From Granulicella tundricola MP5ACTX9 (lineage in GTDB: Bacteria > Acidobacteriota > Terriglobia > Terriglobales > Acidobacteriaceae): a DNA stretch of 64,000 bases. This document shows, one piece after another, positions 25,888 through 34,671 of this stretch. The translations under genes and the position numbers were made by a program. The stretch covers positions 1,798,001 through 1,862,000 of the forward strand of contig NC_015064.1 of the NCBI RefSeq assembly GCF_000178975.2, written 5' to 3'. The first letter of the stretch is position 1, and each line of letters starts with the position of its first letter. The notes beneath the pieces are model-generated. The model did no database searches. It was not told the origin of the DNA and saw only the letters and a program-made list of their open reading frames with translations.

Positions 25888-25962
25888 GCGTGGTTGTAAT
25901 GAGAATGAGAGGTTTCAGCCTGATAGAATTGATTGAATCTACGCCAAAAAGCAGGAGATGCA

Positions 25963-27105
25963 ATGCAGGCTGTGCTGGCGCTCGAAGACGGGCGCATCTT
26001 TCGCGGTAAAGGATACGGGGCCGCGACCGAATGCTCCGGTGAGGTGGTGTTCAATACCTCGTTGACCGGCTACCAGGAGATCTTTACCGATCCTTCTTAT
26101 GCGGGTCAGATTGTCGTTCTGACGAATCCTCACATTGGGAACTATGGGACTACTCCGCATGATGCGGAGAGTGCGAAGCCGATGATCGAAGGGCTGATTG
26201 TGCGGGAGTTTTCGCCGATGAGCTCGAACTGGCGGTCGACCGAAGTTGCCGATGAGTATCTGGAGCGGAATGGGATTCCGGTGATCGGCGAGGTGGATAC
26301 GCGGGCCGTGGTGCGACATCTGCGGGCCAACGGTGTGATGCGCGGCGTGATTGCCAGCGGCGAGAGCCTGGATGAGGCGGCGCTGGTGGCGAAGGCCAAG
26401 GCGATCCGCAAGATGGATGGGAACGATCTGGCTTCGGTTGTGACGACGAAGGTTATCTATGAGTGGTCTTCGACGGAGCCTAAGAATCAGACTGGCGACA
26501 AGTGGCTGCCGGCTGAGGACTCCGCCAAGGATAGCGACGAGATGCATGTGGTCGCGTATGACTTTGGGATCAAGGACAACATTCTGCGGATGCTGACGCG
26601 TGAGGGTTGCCGCGTGACTGTGGTGCCTGCTCGGACGTCTGCTGAGGATGTCATGGCGTTGAAGCCGGATGGGATTTTCTTCTCGAACGGGCCGGGCGAT
26701 CCGGAGCCTCTGGACTATGCGATTGAGAATGTGCAGAAGCTGAAAGGACAGGCTCCGCTGTTTGGGATCTGTCTTGGGCACCAGATCTTTGGGCTGGCGC
26801 TTGGGGGCAAGACCTACAAGCTGAAGTTTGGGCATCACGGCGGGAACCATCCGATTCTGAATCACCGGACGGGGAAGGTGGAGATCACGGCGCAGAACCA
26901 TAACTACAACGTCGATCCTGAGAGTCTGCCGAGCGATGTGGAGAAGACGCATACGAACCTGAACGATCAGACGCTGGCTGGACTGCGGCATAAGACCGAT
27001 CCGATGTTCAGCGTGCAGTATCACCCGGAGGCTAGCCCGGGGCCGCATGACTCGCATTATCTTTTCAGGGATTTTCGGAAGATGATGGAAGAGTGGAAGA
27101 AGTAA
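25963..27105 (+). CDS. carA: Carbamoyl-phosphate synthase small subunit
   Basis: A 380-residue glutaminase subunit that feeds ammonia to CarB for arginine and pyrimidine synthesis. The N-terminal CPSase domain ([17 protein letters not shown]) and the class I glutamine amidotransferase domain are complete: nucleophile Cys in [15 protein letters not shown], then H/E in [13 protein letters not shown]. The ATG at 25963 has GCAGGAGA upstream; the frame starts earlier at 25933 without support. carB follows, but only after a transposase gene of about 640 bp. Confidence 0.95.
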   Translation: MQAVLALEDGRIFRGKGYGAATECSGEVVFNTSLTGYQEIFTDPSYAGQIVVLTNPHIGNYGTTPHDAESAKPMIEGLIVREFSPMSSNWRSTEVADEYLERNGIPVIGEVDTRAVVRHLRANGVMRGVIASGESLDEAALVAKAKAIRKMDGNDLASVVTTKVIYEWSSTEPKNQTGDKWLPAEDSAKDSDEMHVVAYDFGIKDNILRMLTREGCRVTVVPARTSAEDVMALKPDGIFFSNGPGDPEPLDYAIENVQKLKGQAPLFGICLGHQIFGLALGGKTYKLKFGHHGGNHPILNHRTGKVEITAQNHNYNVDPESLPSDVEKTHTNLNDQTLAGLRHKTDPMFSVQYHPEASPGPHDSHYLFRDFRKMMEEWKK

Positions 27106-27113
27106 GGCTTTGA

Positions 27114-27178
27114 AAGGGCGCGGCTTCAGCCGCGCCAATTTGTATGAAGAGAATGGGGCTTCAGCCCCCGAGGGAGCC
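27114..27178 (+). repeat. REP-like hairpins upstream of the RAYT gene
   Basis: Two perfect palindromes, GGCGCGGCT-TC-AGCCGCGCC and GGGGCT-TC-AGCCCC, lie 45 and 15 bp before the transposase start. The AGGGAG that serves as its ribosome site is in the tail of the second one. Confidence 0.85.
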
Positions 27179-27179
27179 G

Positions 27180-27821
27180 ATGAGACCGACGCGCGAGGTA
27201 GCCACGAATAACGGGCAAACCTACTTCGTGACTTCGAATTCGGCTGGACGACAATGCTTTTTTCGGAATGAGCGGTGGGCTGATTTGTTTACCGCTAGCT
27301 TGCTTTCTTATAGGCCTGATCGGTTTGCGCTTCATGCGTTTACCGTGATGCCTGATCATTTCCATGCTTTGCTTACACCCAGAGATAGCCTTGAACGAGC
27401 GGTTCAGTTCATCAAGGGCGGGTTTTCGTTTCGGGCTAAGAAAGAGCTGGGATGGAATGGCGATGTGTGGGTTGCGGGTTTTTCCGATCATCGGATTCGA
27501 GATGTGGCGGATTGTGACGTGCATATTCAGTACATCGAGCGGAATGCGGTGAAGGCCGGAATTGTGAGTAGGGCAGAGGAGTATTTATATTGCTCGGCTT
27601 CGGGGAGATTTGAGTTGGATGAACTCCCTCGGGGGCTAAAGCCCGGTTTTGTGGTGGGCCTTGACGGCGGGGCTAAAGCCCTGCCCTTTCAAAGCAACGG
27701 ACAAAGCAACAGCAGCAGCCAAAGCAAAAGCAACGGACGAAGCAACAGCAGCAGCCAAAGCAACGGCAACAACATGGATGGCGGGATGGATGTCGCGCCG
27801 CTAGAACGTAAGGAAAGCTAA
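27180..27821 (+). CDS. REP-associated tyrosine transposase (RAYT, Y1/IS200-like)
   Basis: A 213-residue HUH single-strand transposase. The metal-binding motif is H60-F61-H62 in [10 protein letters not shown], and the catalytic Tyr is probably in the C-terminal [18 protein letters not shown] helix. Strand Y-F-V-T at the N-terminus and RSAFVAA-like helices fit the RAYT group. The enzyme core ends near residue 148; residues 149-213 are Gly, Ser, Asn and Gln-rich and come from translation of REP-like repeats. ATG 27180 has AGGGAG upstream. It sits between carA and carB (4-bp gap to carB) and is flanked by the hairpins it presumably mobilises or maintains. Confidence 0.9.
   Translation: MRPTREVATNNGQTYFVTSNSAGRQCFFRNERWADLFTASLLSYRPDRFALHAFTVMPDHFHALLTPRDSLERAVQFIKGGFSFRAKKELGWNGDVWVAGFSDHRIRDVADCDVHIQYIERNAVKAGIVSRAEEYLYCSASGRFELDELPRGLKPGFVVGLDGGAKALPFQSNGQSNSSSQSKSNGRSNSSSQSNGNNMDGGMDVAPLERKES
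27622..27775 (+). repeat. REP-like hairpins and AGCAACGG-type repeats inside the RAYT 3' end
   Basis: GGGCT-AA-AGCCC, then a TTGACGGC linker, GGCGGGGCT-AA-AGCCCTGCC and TTTCAAAGC, followed by about 80 bp of ACAAAGCAACAGCAGCAGCC-type repeats. All of it is in frame with the transposase. Confidence 0.85.
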
Positions 27822-27825
27822 GAAG

Positions 27826-30800
27826 ATGCCGCGTAGGAATGATATTGCGAAGATTTTGGTGATCGGCTCTGGGCCGATTGTGATTGGGCAGTCGGCTGAG
27901 TTCGATTACTCGGGGACACAGGCTTGTAAGGCTCTGAAGGCTGAGGGCTATGAGGTCGTGCTGGTGAACTCTAACCCGGCTTCGATCATGACTGATCCTG
28001 AGGTGGCGGATCGGACTTATATTGAGCCTCTGACGACGACTTATGTTGAGGAGATTCTGCGGGTTGAAGTGGAGATGCTCGCGGCGTCCGGGAAGAAGGG
28101 GGTGTTTGCGGTGCTGCCTACGGTGGGTGGGCAGACGGCGCTGAATCTGGCGGTGGATCTGGCGGATTCCGGCGTGCTCGAGAAGTACGGCGTGGAGCTG
28201 ATTGGGGCGAAGCTGGAGGCAATCAAGAAGGCTGAGGACCGGCTTCTGTTCAAGGATGCGATGAACAAGATCGGGCTGGATATGCCGAAGTCGCAGCTTG
28301 TGAACAATGTCAGCGATGGTCTGGCGTTTGCGGGGAAGATCGGGTTTCCGGCGGTGATTCGGCCGAGCTTTACGCTGGGCGGAAGTGGCGGCGGCATCGC
28401 CTATAACCGCCAGGAGATGACTGAGATTCTCTCCCGCGGCATCGATCTCTCGCCGGTCTCCGAGTGCTTGATCGAAGAGAGCGTTCTGGGCTGGAAGGAG
28501 TACGAGCTCGAGGTCGTACGCGACCTCAAAGATAACGTCATCATCATCTGCTCGATTGAAAACTTTGACCCCATGGGCGTGCATACGGGCGACTCGATTA
28601 CCGTGGCTCCGGCGCAGACGCTGACCGACCGCGAGTATCAGGCGATGCGCGATGCGGCGATTGCGGTGATCCGTGAGATCGGCGTCGAGACCGGCGGCAG
28701 CAACGTGCAGTTCGCGGTCAATCCGCAGAACGGCCGCATGACCGTGATCGAGATGAATCCGCGTGTGTCGCGGTCTTCTGCTCTAGCTTCAAAGGCTACT
28801 GGATTTCCGATTGCGAAGATCGCTGCCCGCCTTGCGGTTGGCTACACGCTGGATGAGTTGCAGAACGACATTACCAAGGCCACGCCCGCTTGTTTCGAAC
28901 CCACCATCGACTATGTCGTCGTCAAGATTCCCAAGTGGCAGTTCGAGAAGTTTCCCGGTGCGGACGAGAACCTGTCCGTTCAGATGAAGTCTGTCGGCGA
29001 GGTCATGGCGATTGGGCGGACCTTCAAGGAAGCGATGATGAAGGCGGTTCGGTCGCTGGAGACGGGCAAGAAGGCTACGGCGGATGACATTGAGCCGAGG
29101 CGTTTGACGCAGAGGCTGGTTACGCCGCATCCGGAGCGTTTGAGCTACGTGCGGTATGCGTTTGAGCGTGGGATGACGGTGCGTGAGGTCTCACGCATGA
29201 CGGGGATGGACCCGTGGTTCCTGCACCAGATGAAGCAGATCACGGATGAGATCAAGGCTATCGGGTCTGCGACGATGGAGACTGTGACGGCTGAGGAGCT
29301 GCGTGCGGCGAAGCGGATGGGGATCTCCGATGAGCGGCTGGCTGCGGGTTGGGGGCTGACGGGCGCGGAGGGTACGGCGGCTGTTCGGGCGCTGCGCAAG
29401 AAGCTGAACGTGATGCCGGTGTACAAGATGGTGGATACGTGTGCGGGCGAGTTCGAGAGCTTCACGCCGTACCTGTATAGCTGCTACGACGAAGAGGACG
29501 AGGCGGCGCCGACGGGGAAGAAGAAGATTCTGATTCTGGGCAGTGGGCCGAACCGGATCGGGCAGGGGATCGAGTTCGACTACTGCTGCTGCCATGCGGC
29601 GTTTGCGCTGCGTGAGGATGGCTACGAGACCATCATGGTCAACTGCAATCCGGAGACGGTTTCGACGGACTACGACACCTCCGATCGGCTTTACTTTGAG
29701 CCGCTGACGCTGGAGGACGTGCTTGGGGTTTATGAGCATGAGGCGCAGAGCGGTGCGGAGATCGGGATGATCGTGCAGTTTGGCGGGCAGACTCCGCTGA
29801 ACCTTTCGCTGCCGCTGAAGAAGGCCGGCGTGCCGATCATTGGGACTTCGCCGGAGTCGATCGACCTGGCTGAGGACCGGAAACGGTTCGGCAAGCTGAT
29901 TGAAGAGTTGGAGATCCCTCAGCCTGAGGGTGCGCTGGCTACCAGTGTTGCCGAGGCTGTGGCGGGCGCGAATCGCGTGGGGTACCCGGTGCTGGTCAGG
30001 CCCAGCTATGTGCTGGGCGGACGGGCGATGGTGATCGCATATGACGATGAGGCGGTGATCAAGTACATGAGCACGGCGATCGAATACTCGCAGGAGCGGC
30101 CGGTGCTGATCGACCACTTCCTGGAGGATGCGACGGAGTGTGATGTGGACGCGCTTTGCGATGGCGACGATGTGGTCATTGCGGGGATCATGCAGCATAT
30201 CGAAGAGGCTGGGATTCACTCGGGCGACTCTTCTTGTGTGCTGCCTTCGGTCGATTTGACGGATGAGGTCAAGGAGACGATTCGGACGTACACGCGGGCG
30301 CTGGCGAAGGCGCTGGATGTGATCGGGCTGGTGAATATCCAGTTTGCGATTCAGCGTGGCAAGGTGTTTGTGATCGAGGTGAATCCTCGTGCGTCGCGCA
30401 CGGTGCCTTATGTTTCGAAGGCTACAGGCGTGCCGCTGGCTAAGATTGCAAGCCGTATCATGGTGGGGCGGAAGCTGAAGGAGTTGCTGCCGGAGTATGT
30501 GGCGAGCGGTCAGGATCTGGGGACGGGGTCGCACTACTTTGTGAAGTCGCCTGTGTTCCCTTGGGGCAAGTTCCCGGGCGTGGATACGGTGCTTGGGCCG
30601 GAGATGAAGTCGACCGGTGAGGTGATGGGCGTGGCGGATAACTTTGGCGAGGCGTTTGCGAAGGCGCAGATTGCCGCGGGCCAGGTGCTGCCGATGCAGG
30701 GGACGGTGTTCCTGAGCGTCAACGACCATGACAAGGATGGCGCGGTGAAGCTGGCACGACAGTTTGTGGAGATGGGGTTCCACCTGGTGGCGACGCATGG

Positions 30801-31125
30801 GACTGCGGCGGTGCTCGAAGAGGCTGGGCTGCAGCCGGAGCGGGTGTTCAAGGTGAAGGAAGGGCGGCCGAATGTCGTCGACTTGATCAAGGGCGACCGG
30901 ATTCAGATGATCATCAACACGCCGCGCGGGCAGGATACGTTCTTCGACGAGAAGGCGATTCGGCGGGCTGCGGTGCTGGCGAGGATTCCTACGATCACGA
31001 CGCTGGCTGCGGCCAGGGCTGCGGCTGAAGGGATTCAGTCGTTGCAGTCCGGGGAGTTGAGTGTGGTGGCCTTGCAGGAGTTGCATGCGTGTCGGGTGAT
31101 GGAGACGGCTCAGGCTTTGAAGTAG
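27826..31125 (+). CDS. carB: Carbamoyl-phosphate synthase large subunit
   Basis: A 1099-residue subunit that makes carbamoyl phosphate from bicarbonate, ammonia and two ATP. Both ATP-grasp halves are visible: the first starts [22 protein letters not shown], the second [22 protein letters not shown], each with EMNPR or EVNPR metal-binding segments, and the C-terminal MGS-like allosteric domain begins near residue 960 ([14 protein letters not shown]). Length is close to E. coli CarB (1073). AAGGAAAG precedes the ATG and overlaps the transposase end, so translation may depend on transcription through that gene. Confidence 0.96.
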   Translation: MPRRNDIAKILVIGSGPIVIGQSAEFDYSGTQACKALKAEGYEVVLVNSNPASIMTDPEVADRTYIEPLTTTYVEEILRVEVEMLAASGKKGVFAVLPTVGGQTALNLAVDLADSGVLEKYGVELIGAKLEAIKKAEDRLLFKDAMNKIGLDMPKSQLVNNVSDGLAFAGKIGFPAVIRPSFTLGGSGGGIAYNRQEMTEILSRGIDLSPVSECLIEESVLGWKEYELEVVRDLKDNVIIICSIENFDPMGVHTGDSITVAPAQTLTDREYQAMRDAAIAVIREIGVETGGSNVQFAVNPQNGRMTVIEMNPRVSRSSALASKATGFPIAKIAARLAVGYTLDELQNDITKATPACFEPTIDYVVVKIPKWQFEKFPGADENLSVQMKSVGEVMAIGRTFKEAMMKAVRSLETGKKATADDIEPRRLTQRLVTPHPERLSYVRYAFERGMTVREVSRMTGMDPWFLHQMKQITDEIKAIGSATMETVTAEELRAAKRMGISDERLAAGWGLTGAEGTAAVRALRKKLNVMPVYKMVDTCAGEFESFTPYLYSCYDEEDEAAPTGKKKILILGSGPNRIGQGIEFDYCCCHAAFALREDGYETIMVNCNPETVSTDYDTSDRLYFEPLTLEDVLGVYEHEAQSGAEIGMIVQFGGQTPLNLSLPLKKAGVPIIGTSPESIDLAEDRKRFGKLIEELEIPQPEGALATSVAEAVAGANRVGYPVLVRPSYVLGGRAMVIAYDDEAVIKYMSTAIEYSQERPVLIDHFLEDATECDVDALCDGDDVVIAGIMQHIEEAGIHSGDSSCVLPSVDLTDEVKETIRTYTRALAKALDVIGLVNIQFAIQRGKVFVIEVNPRASRTVPYVSKATGVPLAKIASRIMVGRKLKELLPEYVASGQDLGTGSHYFVKSPVFPWGKFPGVDTVLGPEMKSTGEVMGVADNFGEAFAKAQIAAGQVLPMQGTVFLSVNDHDKDGAVKLARQFVEMGFHLVATHGTAAVLEEAGLQPERVFKVKEGRPNVVDLIKGDRIQMIINTPRGQDTFFDEKAIRRAAVLARIPTITTLAAARAAAEGIQSLQSGELSVVALQELHACRVMETAQALK

Positions 31126-31440
31126 GCTGAGTCGTCTTTGTGGGGCTTCAGGTCTGGCCAGTTTTGATCAGAGCGTTCATGCTGGCCGGACCAATCGACC
31201 ATTTTTTGGGTGTTTGTGGGGATTTGTGGTGAGTTTTAGGCTTTGCTTCGGTTTTTCTACCTTTTTCTTTGGGTTTTCCGGGCAAAGGAGTGCGGCTTTG
31301 TGGTGAGAACTGCACCGCAAATGACCACAAGAACACCATACAGGCACCACAAAGTCACCACGAACCTGGAGGCCGTGATTACCGAAAACAACGACTTTCA
31401 GGGTGACTCGAACGTTTGCACACTTTATCAATCCGAGCAG
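31126..31440. repeat. Gene-free stretch with CACCACAAA-type inverted repeats
   Basis: This 340-bp gap holds no convincing gene. On one side is TTTGTGGGGATTTGTGGTGAG (31212-31234), on the other a run of ACCACAAGAACACC, CACCACAAAGTCACCACG (31322-31364), roughly its reverse complement. A related run lies at 53073-53116. The unit GTGATTACCGAAAACAACGACTTT near 31374-31397 begins a separate repeat set described below. Confidence 0.6.
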
Positions 31441-31451
31441 TTCCGAGTCGT

Positions 31452-31457
31452 TATGAT
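31452..31457 (+). promoter_or_regulatory. -10 box TATGAT, 6 nt before the GTG of the orphan membrane protein
   Basis: TATGAT, CGTGGG, GTG at 31464. No Shine-Dalgarno; supports this start over the TTG at 31416. Confidence 0.45.
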
Positions 31458-31463
31458 CGTGGG

Positions 31464-31922
31464 GTGCCTAAAAGCTCCGCAAGAGTTCTCGTCGCAGGGT
31501 TGATCCTTGGAAGCGTTCCCGGCTTGTATCCATCACGATTGCATCTTCTCGCCGATACTTCTCTCCTCGTTGGGGTGCTACTCATCGTCTTCGCCTCGTT
31601 GCGAGGTGGGTTGAATCAACCAAAAAGAGCATTGATTCTTATCGGCTATTGCAATCTAGCTTTCTGGCTCTCCTACGTCGTGTGGATGCTTCGACTAAAG
31701 ATGGTGGGGCCTTCACCTGACATTGGGATCGACCCTTTCGCCGGAGTGCTTGCAGAGTGGTTTGTGCTGTTAGTCCTCGGCTCAGCCTATGAAGTGATTG
31801 TCTTTACACGGGGGATCTTCTCTCAACAGCAACGACGCATCGCACTGGTGGGAATGGGAGTCTTGCTTATCCAGATCCTCACATCCATTCAGGTCTCTTA
31901 TCGCCTTTTGCAGGGGATCTAG
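31464..31922 (+). CDS. Orphan four-TM membrane protein
   Basis: A 152-residue protein I do not recognise. It has about four TM helices (about 8-25, 30-50, 55-78, 95-150 as two), a Gln/Arg-rich cytosolic loop (SQQQRRIALVG) and no catalytic motif. Base composition is less GC-rich than the flanking carB. The frame opens at 31416, but GTG 31464 has a well-placed -10 box. First of three orphan genes in the accessory stretch 31.4-33.8 kb, each preceded by a related intergenic repeat. Confidence 0.65.
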   Translation: MPKSSARVLVAGLILGSVPGLYPSRLHLLADTSLLVGVLLIVFASLRGGLNQPKRALILIGYCNLAFWLSYVVWMLRLKMVGPSPDIGIDPFAGVLAEWFVLLVLGSAYEVIVFTRGIFSQQQRRIALVGMGVLLIQILTSIQVSYRLLQGI

Positions 31923-31934
31923 ACCGGACCTGCC

Positions 31935-32025
31935 GCAAAACGGGGTTGTCGGCAACTTCGAGCGCCTCAGACGGCCCAAAAAGTCGTCATTGCCGAAAAC
32001 GACGACTTTGCGGGAACCTCGACGA
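31935..32025. repeat. Intergenic repeat, family F, copy 2
   Basis: AAACGGGGTTGTCGGCAACTTCGA near 31938 and GTCATTGCCGAAAACGACGACTT near 31985. Copy 1 (second half only) is at 31374-31410, copy 3 at 32613-32700. Confidence 0.65.
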
Positions 32026-32090
32026 TTGCTCCGTCATCTGAACTTTTCGCTGGGGGGCCACACGGCGAAGGTGAACGAGTGGCGTAGGTG

Positions 32091-32096
32091 TATTCT
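32091..32096 (+). promoter_or_regulatory. -10 box TATTCT, 6 nt before GTG 32103
   Basis: TATTCT, CACAAT, GTG. It decides the start of the next gene, as a GTG five codons earlier overlaps the box. Confidence 0.45.
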
Positions 32097-32102
32097 CACA
32101 AT

Positions 32103-32555
32103 GTGGCTTTCGACCCTCAATTAATCGAAGCACAAATGAAGCTCGGTACGATCCACCCAGAGGAGATGCCCGCTCTGGCTTGGGACGCGCTGGAGGCAGG
32201 TTTTGATGGTCCTTGCATCCGGAGGGTCGCAGCGATGATCAGACCTTCGGGGTGGGAAGTAGATCAGCAGATGCCTGGCTTTATGGGAGAAGCTGGCCTC
32301 AAGAACATTCCGCTTGAAGAAGCGTCGATCCGAGTAGCACGGCAACTTGCGAGCAGGATCCTGTCAGAGCGGCGGGACCCACTTGAATATTCTAAAGACT
32401 TTGAGCTGATCTGGATCCAATCAAACTATGCCAAAGCAATTCAGGATGTCGGGTCACTCGATGATCAGAAAGCTGTTGGTCTACAAACAGAGGCCAAACT
32501 TCGCGAGTACGCTCGCAGCCTGCTTCTAGAGTTGCTAGACAACCCTCTTCCTTAG
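32103..32555 (+). CDS. Orphan helical protein
   Basis: A 150-residue soluble protein of unknown function, predicted mostly helical, with acidic N-terminal half (TIHPEEMPALAWDALEAGFDGP) and a C-terminal helix rich in Leu and Arg. It has no signal peptide, TM segment or recognisable motif. EEMPALAWDALEAGFDGPCIRR has the look of a small immunity-type or HEAT-like repeat protein, but this is weak. Start GTG 32103 chosen from its -10 box; GTG 32088 is possible. Confidence 0.6.
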   Translation: MAFDPQLIEAQMKLGTIHPEEMPALAWDALEAGFDGPCIRRVAAMIRPSGWEVDQQMPGFMGEAGLKNIPLEEASIRVARQLASRILSERRDPLEYSKDFELIWIQSNYAKAIQDVGSLDDQKAVGLQTEAKLREYARSLLLELLDNPLP

Positions 32556-32612
32556 CCAAGCCGACCTTGTCGTCACTGAACCCCGCATCGACTAAGTACA
32601 GCGTTGCGCCTT

Positions 32613-32700
32613 GGAACGGCGTTTTGAGCAACTTCGACCCGGTCGGACTGCCAAGCCGGGCGTGATTGCCGAAGACGAGACTTTGAGGGAGTTGACGGCT
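32613..32700. repeat. Intergenic repeat, family F, copy 3
   Basis: GGAACGGCGTTTTGAGCAACTT near 32613 and GTGATTGCCGAAGACGAGACTT near 32662. It precedes the third orphan gene as copies 1 and 2 precede the first two. Confidence 0.65.
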
Positions 32701-32739
32701 CCTATCTTCGTTCAAGAAGAACCGATTGTTTTGGCGCTG

Positions 32740-32745
32740 TAGAAT
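32740..32745 (+). promoter_or_regulatory. -10 box TAGAAT, 7 nt before ATG 32753
   Basis: TAGAAT, CCCCGGT, ATG, without Shine-Dalgarno. Confidence 0.5.
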
Positions 32746-32752
32746 CCCCGGT

Positions 32753-33763
32753 ATGCTTCTGAAAAGTTTCCTCTTCTGCGCCTTCGCAATGATGGGTGCT
32801 GGCTCAGGTTTGGCACAGCAAGATATGGAACACATGGTGTTGAAAGTGGGCGGGGTTTACTACTTCGGCTACGGCGGTGTGGACCTGTCCAAGTTACGTG
32901 CGCTCTTGCCGTTACACGCGGGAGACAACTTCAGCTATGCAACGTTCGATGAAGATGAAGCAGCGGCTGCTGTGACCCACGTGACAGGCAAGCCGCCAAC
33001 CGATATCAGCGAAGTCTGCTGCGATGAAGCCAAGAAGGTGACTTTCTATGTCGGCCTTGCGGGAACAACGTCTCGAACGCTGCCGTCAAATGTTCCTCCC
33101 ACAGGTGCCGACCACGTAGCACCTGAGGCGCTTGCGCTCTACGATGCGGAGATGACAGCCCTCGGGCTAGCGATGGCTGCGGGGCGAAACGGCGAAGATG
33201 ATTCGCAGGGTTACACGCTTTTGAATGATCCTGCATCCCATGCGATCAACCTGAAGATGCGTGCCTATGCCGTCGGCCGAGAGGCAGAGATCACGAGGGT
33301 GCTCGAACACGCCTCAAATGTCAAACAGCGGCAGGTGGCGGCGGCCTTGCTGGGGTATGTCCAGCGATCGTCAACGCAGGTGAGCGCTTTGGAACGGGCG
33401 ATTCTGGATGCAGATGGCGGCACACGGAACAACGCCGTGCGGGCGCTGGCGGTTCTAGCTGCTGCCCAGGACGCCACACCGTTCGAGATTGATCCAAATC
33501 CTTTGATAGCGTTGTTGTACTCGGGGAAGTGGACAGATCGCAATAAAGCGAGCGCTTTGCTGAGTCGGATCACGGAAAAGGAAAATCCTGCGCTTTTAAG
33601 GGCGCTGCGGCAGCAAGCTCTTCCCGTTCTAATCGAAGGAGCCTCCTGGGACGAAGGGCATGGGATCGCGTTTGTCCTAATCCTTGGACGTGTTCTTGGT
33701 GTCACGCCGGGGAGTGTGAAAGAGATGATTGCGGCTGGGACATGCTGCGGCGAACGCAGATAG
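32753..33763 (+). CDS. Exported protein with HEAT-like helical repeats
   Basis: A 336-residue secreted protein of unknown function. A signal peptide (about 1-22, MLLKSFLFCAFAMMG to GLAQ) is followed by a beta-rich region (about 25-100) that includes a CC pair in SEVCCDEAKK, and a helical repeat region (about 150-320) with units such as RQVAAALLGYVQRSSTQ, NNAVRALAVLAAAQ and NKASALLSRITEKEN, typical of HEAT or PBS-lyase-like scaffolds. It ends with another CC. No catalytic motif was seen. Possibly a periplasmic protein-binding scaffold. Confidence 0.72.
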   Translation: MLLKSFLFCAFAMMGAGSGLAQQDMEHMVLKVGGVYYFGYGGVDLSKLRALLPLHAGDNFSYATFDEDEAAAAVTHVTGKPPTDISEVCCDEAKKVTFYVGLAGTTSRTLPSNVPPTGADHVAPEALALYDAEMTALGLAMAAGRNGEDDSQGYTLLNDPASHAINLKMRAYAVGREAEITRVLEHASNVKQRQVAAALLGYVQRSSTQVSALERAILDADGGTRNNAVRALAVLAAAQDATPFEIDPNPLIALLYSGKWTDRNKASALLSRITEKENPALLRALRQQALPVLIEGASWDEGHGIAFVLILGRVLGVTPGSVKEMIAAGTCCGERR

Positions 33764-33782
33764 CGCTATAGGCTTCGTTCAA

Positions 33783-34013
33783 GAAAACGGGGTTTTGGGA
33801 AGTGTGGAGGAGAACGGTCGTTTGCTTCCGCAAACGATGCCCACCCTCACCGACGATAGGACCGTCGGTGAGGATGGGGCACACGGAGGTTGTGGTTTGT
33901 TGGTATAAACGGGGTTTTGGGAAACATGGTGAGACGGTCGTTTGCTAGCGCAAACGATACCCCACCCTATCCAACGATGAAACCGTTGTCTGAGGATGGG
34001 GCACCCGATTGTT
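33783..34013. repeat. Tandem pair of two-hairpin elements, family D
   Basis: Two copies of about 105 bp (33783-33895 and 33906-34013). Each begins AAACGGGGTTTTGGGAA, has a CGTTTGC-4 nt-GCAAACG hairpin, then CCCACCCT ... GAGGATGGGGCAC with an inner stem that differs between copies (CACCGACG/CGTCGGTG against CAACG/CGTTG). A single related half is at 37084-37135. Confidence 0.8.
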
Positions 34014-34018
34014 GCGGG

Positions 34019-34501
34019 TTATTCGTCGAGGGCTAGTTTGGCGCCGATGGCGTAGCCGATCATGGAGAGGGGAATCCAGGTGCCGACGAGGAGTCCGTCG
34101 CCGCCCATGAGGCCGGAGCCGTTGCTGATGTCGAAGAAGGTGCGGTAGAGCTTCTCGGCGGCGCCGCATTTTTCGCAGAGACCGTTGCCGGTGGGGAGGT
34201 CGAGGACCCAGACGCAGATGATGGAGAAGAAGACCAGGCCGGCGATCCAGACGTACTTGGCGATGGGGTTGGGTTCGACCTTCATCATGATGAAGCCGAC
34301 GACCATGGGCATCAGGAGCGCGAGGGCGGTGCCGAGGATCTTGGGGCCGCTGGCCTCGATGCTGGGGCCGGTGAGGGAGATGATGAAGACGACGGTGGCG
34401 AGGACGAGGACGGCGACCAGGGCGTGTGCGGCAAACCACATGGACTCGCGTCCGAGGTCTCCTGCGGACTTGCCGTGCGAGTATTCAAATTCATCGATCA
34501 T
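34019..34501 (-). CDS. Orphan four-TM membrane protein
   Basis: A 160-residue protein of unknown function with about four TM helices (about 20-42, 55-75, 82-102, 135-155). The loop between helices 3 and 4 has a CEKC pair (NGLCEKCGAAEKL), which could bind metal or form a disulfide. The N-terminus is acidic and cytosolic (MIDEFEYSHGKSAG). ATG at 34501. It is divergent from the DapA-like gene. I do not recognise a family. Confidence 0.7.
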   Translation of the reverse strand: MIDEFEYSHGKSAGDLGRESMWFAAHALVAVLVLATVVFIISLTGPSIEASGPKILGTALALLMPMVVGFIMMKVEPNPIAKYVWIAGLVFFSIICVWVLDLPTGNGLCEKCGAAEKLYRTFFDISNGSGLMGGDGLLVGTWIPLSMIGYAIGAKLALDE

Positions 34502-34659
34502 GGCTTTGTTTATACGGTATCCGGGTGGATTTTTGTATGTCTTTCTTCGGTGTGAATCTGGGTTTGGCGCGGGTGGTCCTGAGTGGTTACGGAGGGAGCC
34601 GGGGAGAATTCGTTTTGGGTTTCGTTCCGGCGTGCAGGATGAGGGTACTCGCTGGCTCT

Positions 34660-34665
34660 TAGAAT
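34660..34665 (+). promoter_or_regulatory. -10 box TAGAAT, 6 nt before the DapA-like ATG
   Basis: TAGAAT, AGGAAG, ATG 34672. AGGAAG could also serve as a very close ribosome site, so this case is less clear than the others. Confidence 0.4.
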
Positions 34666-34671
34666 AGGAAG

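Noticed and set aside
29191-31086. Open minus-strand frame of 631 codons inside carB
   Set aside because: It is antisense to the conserved carB domains and has a His/Arg/Leu-rich composition with no motif.
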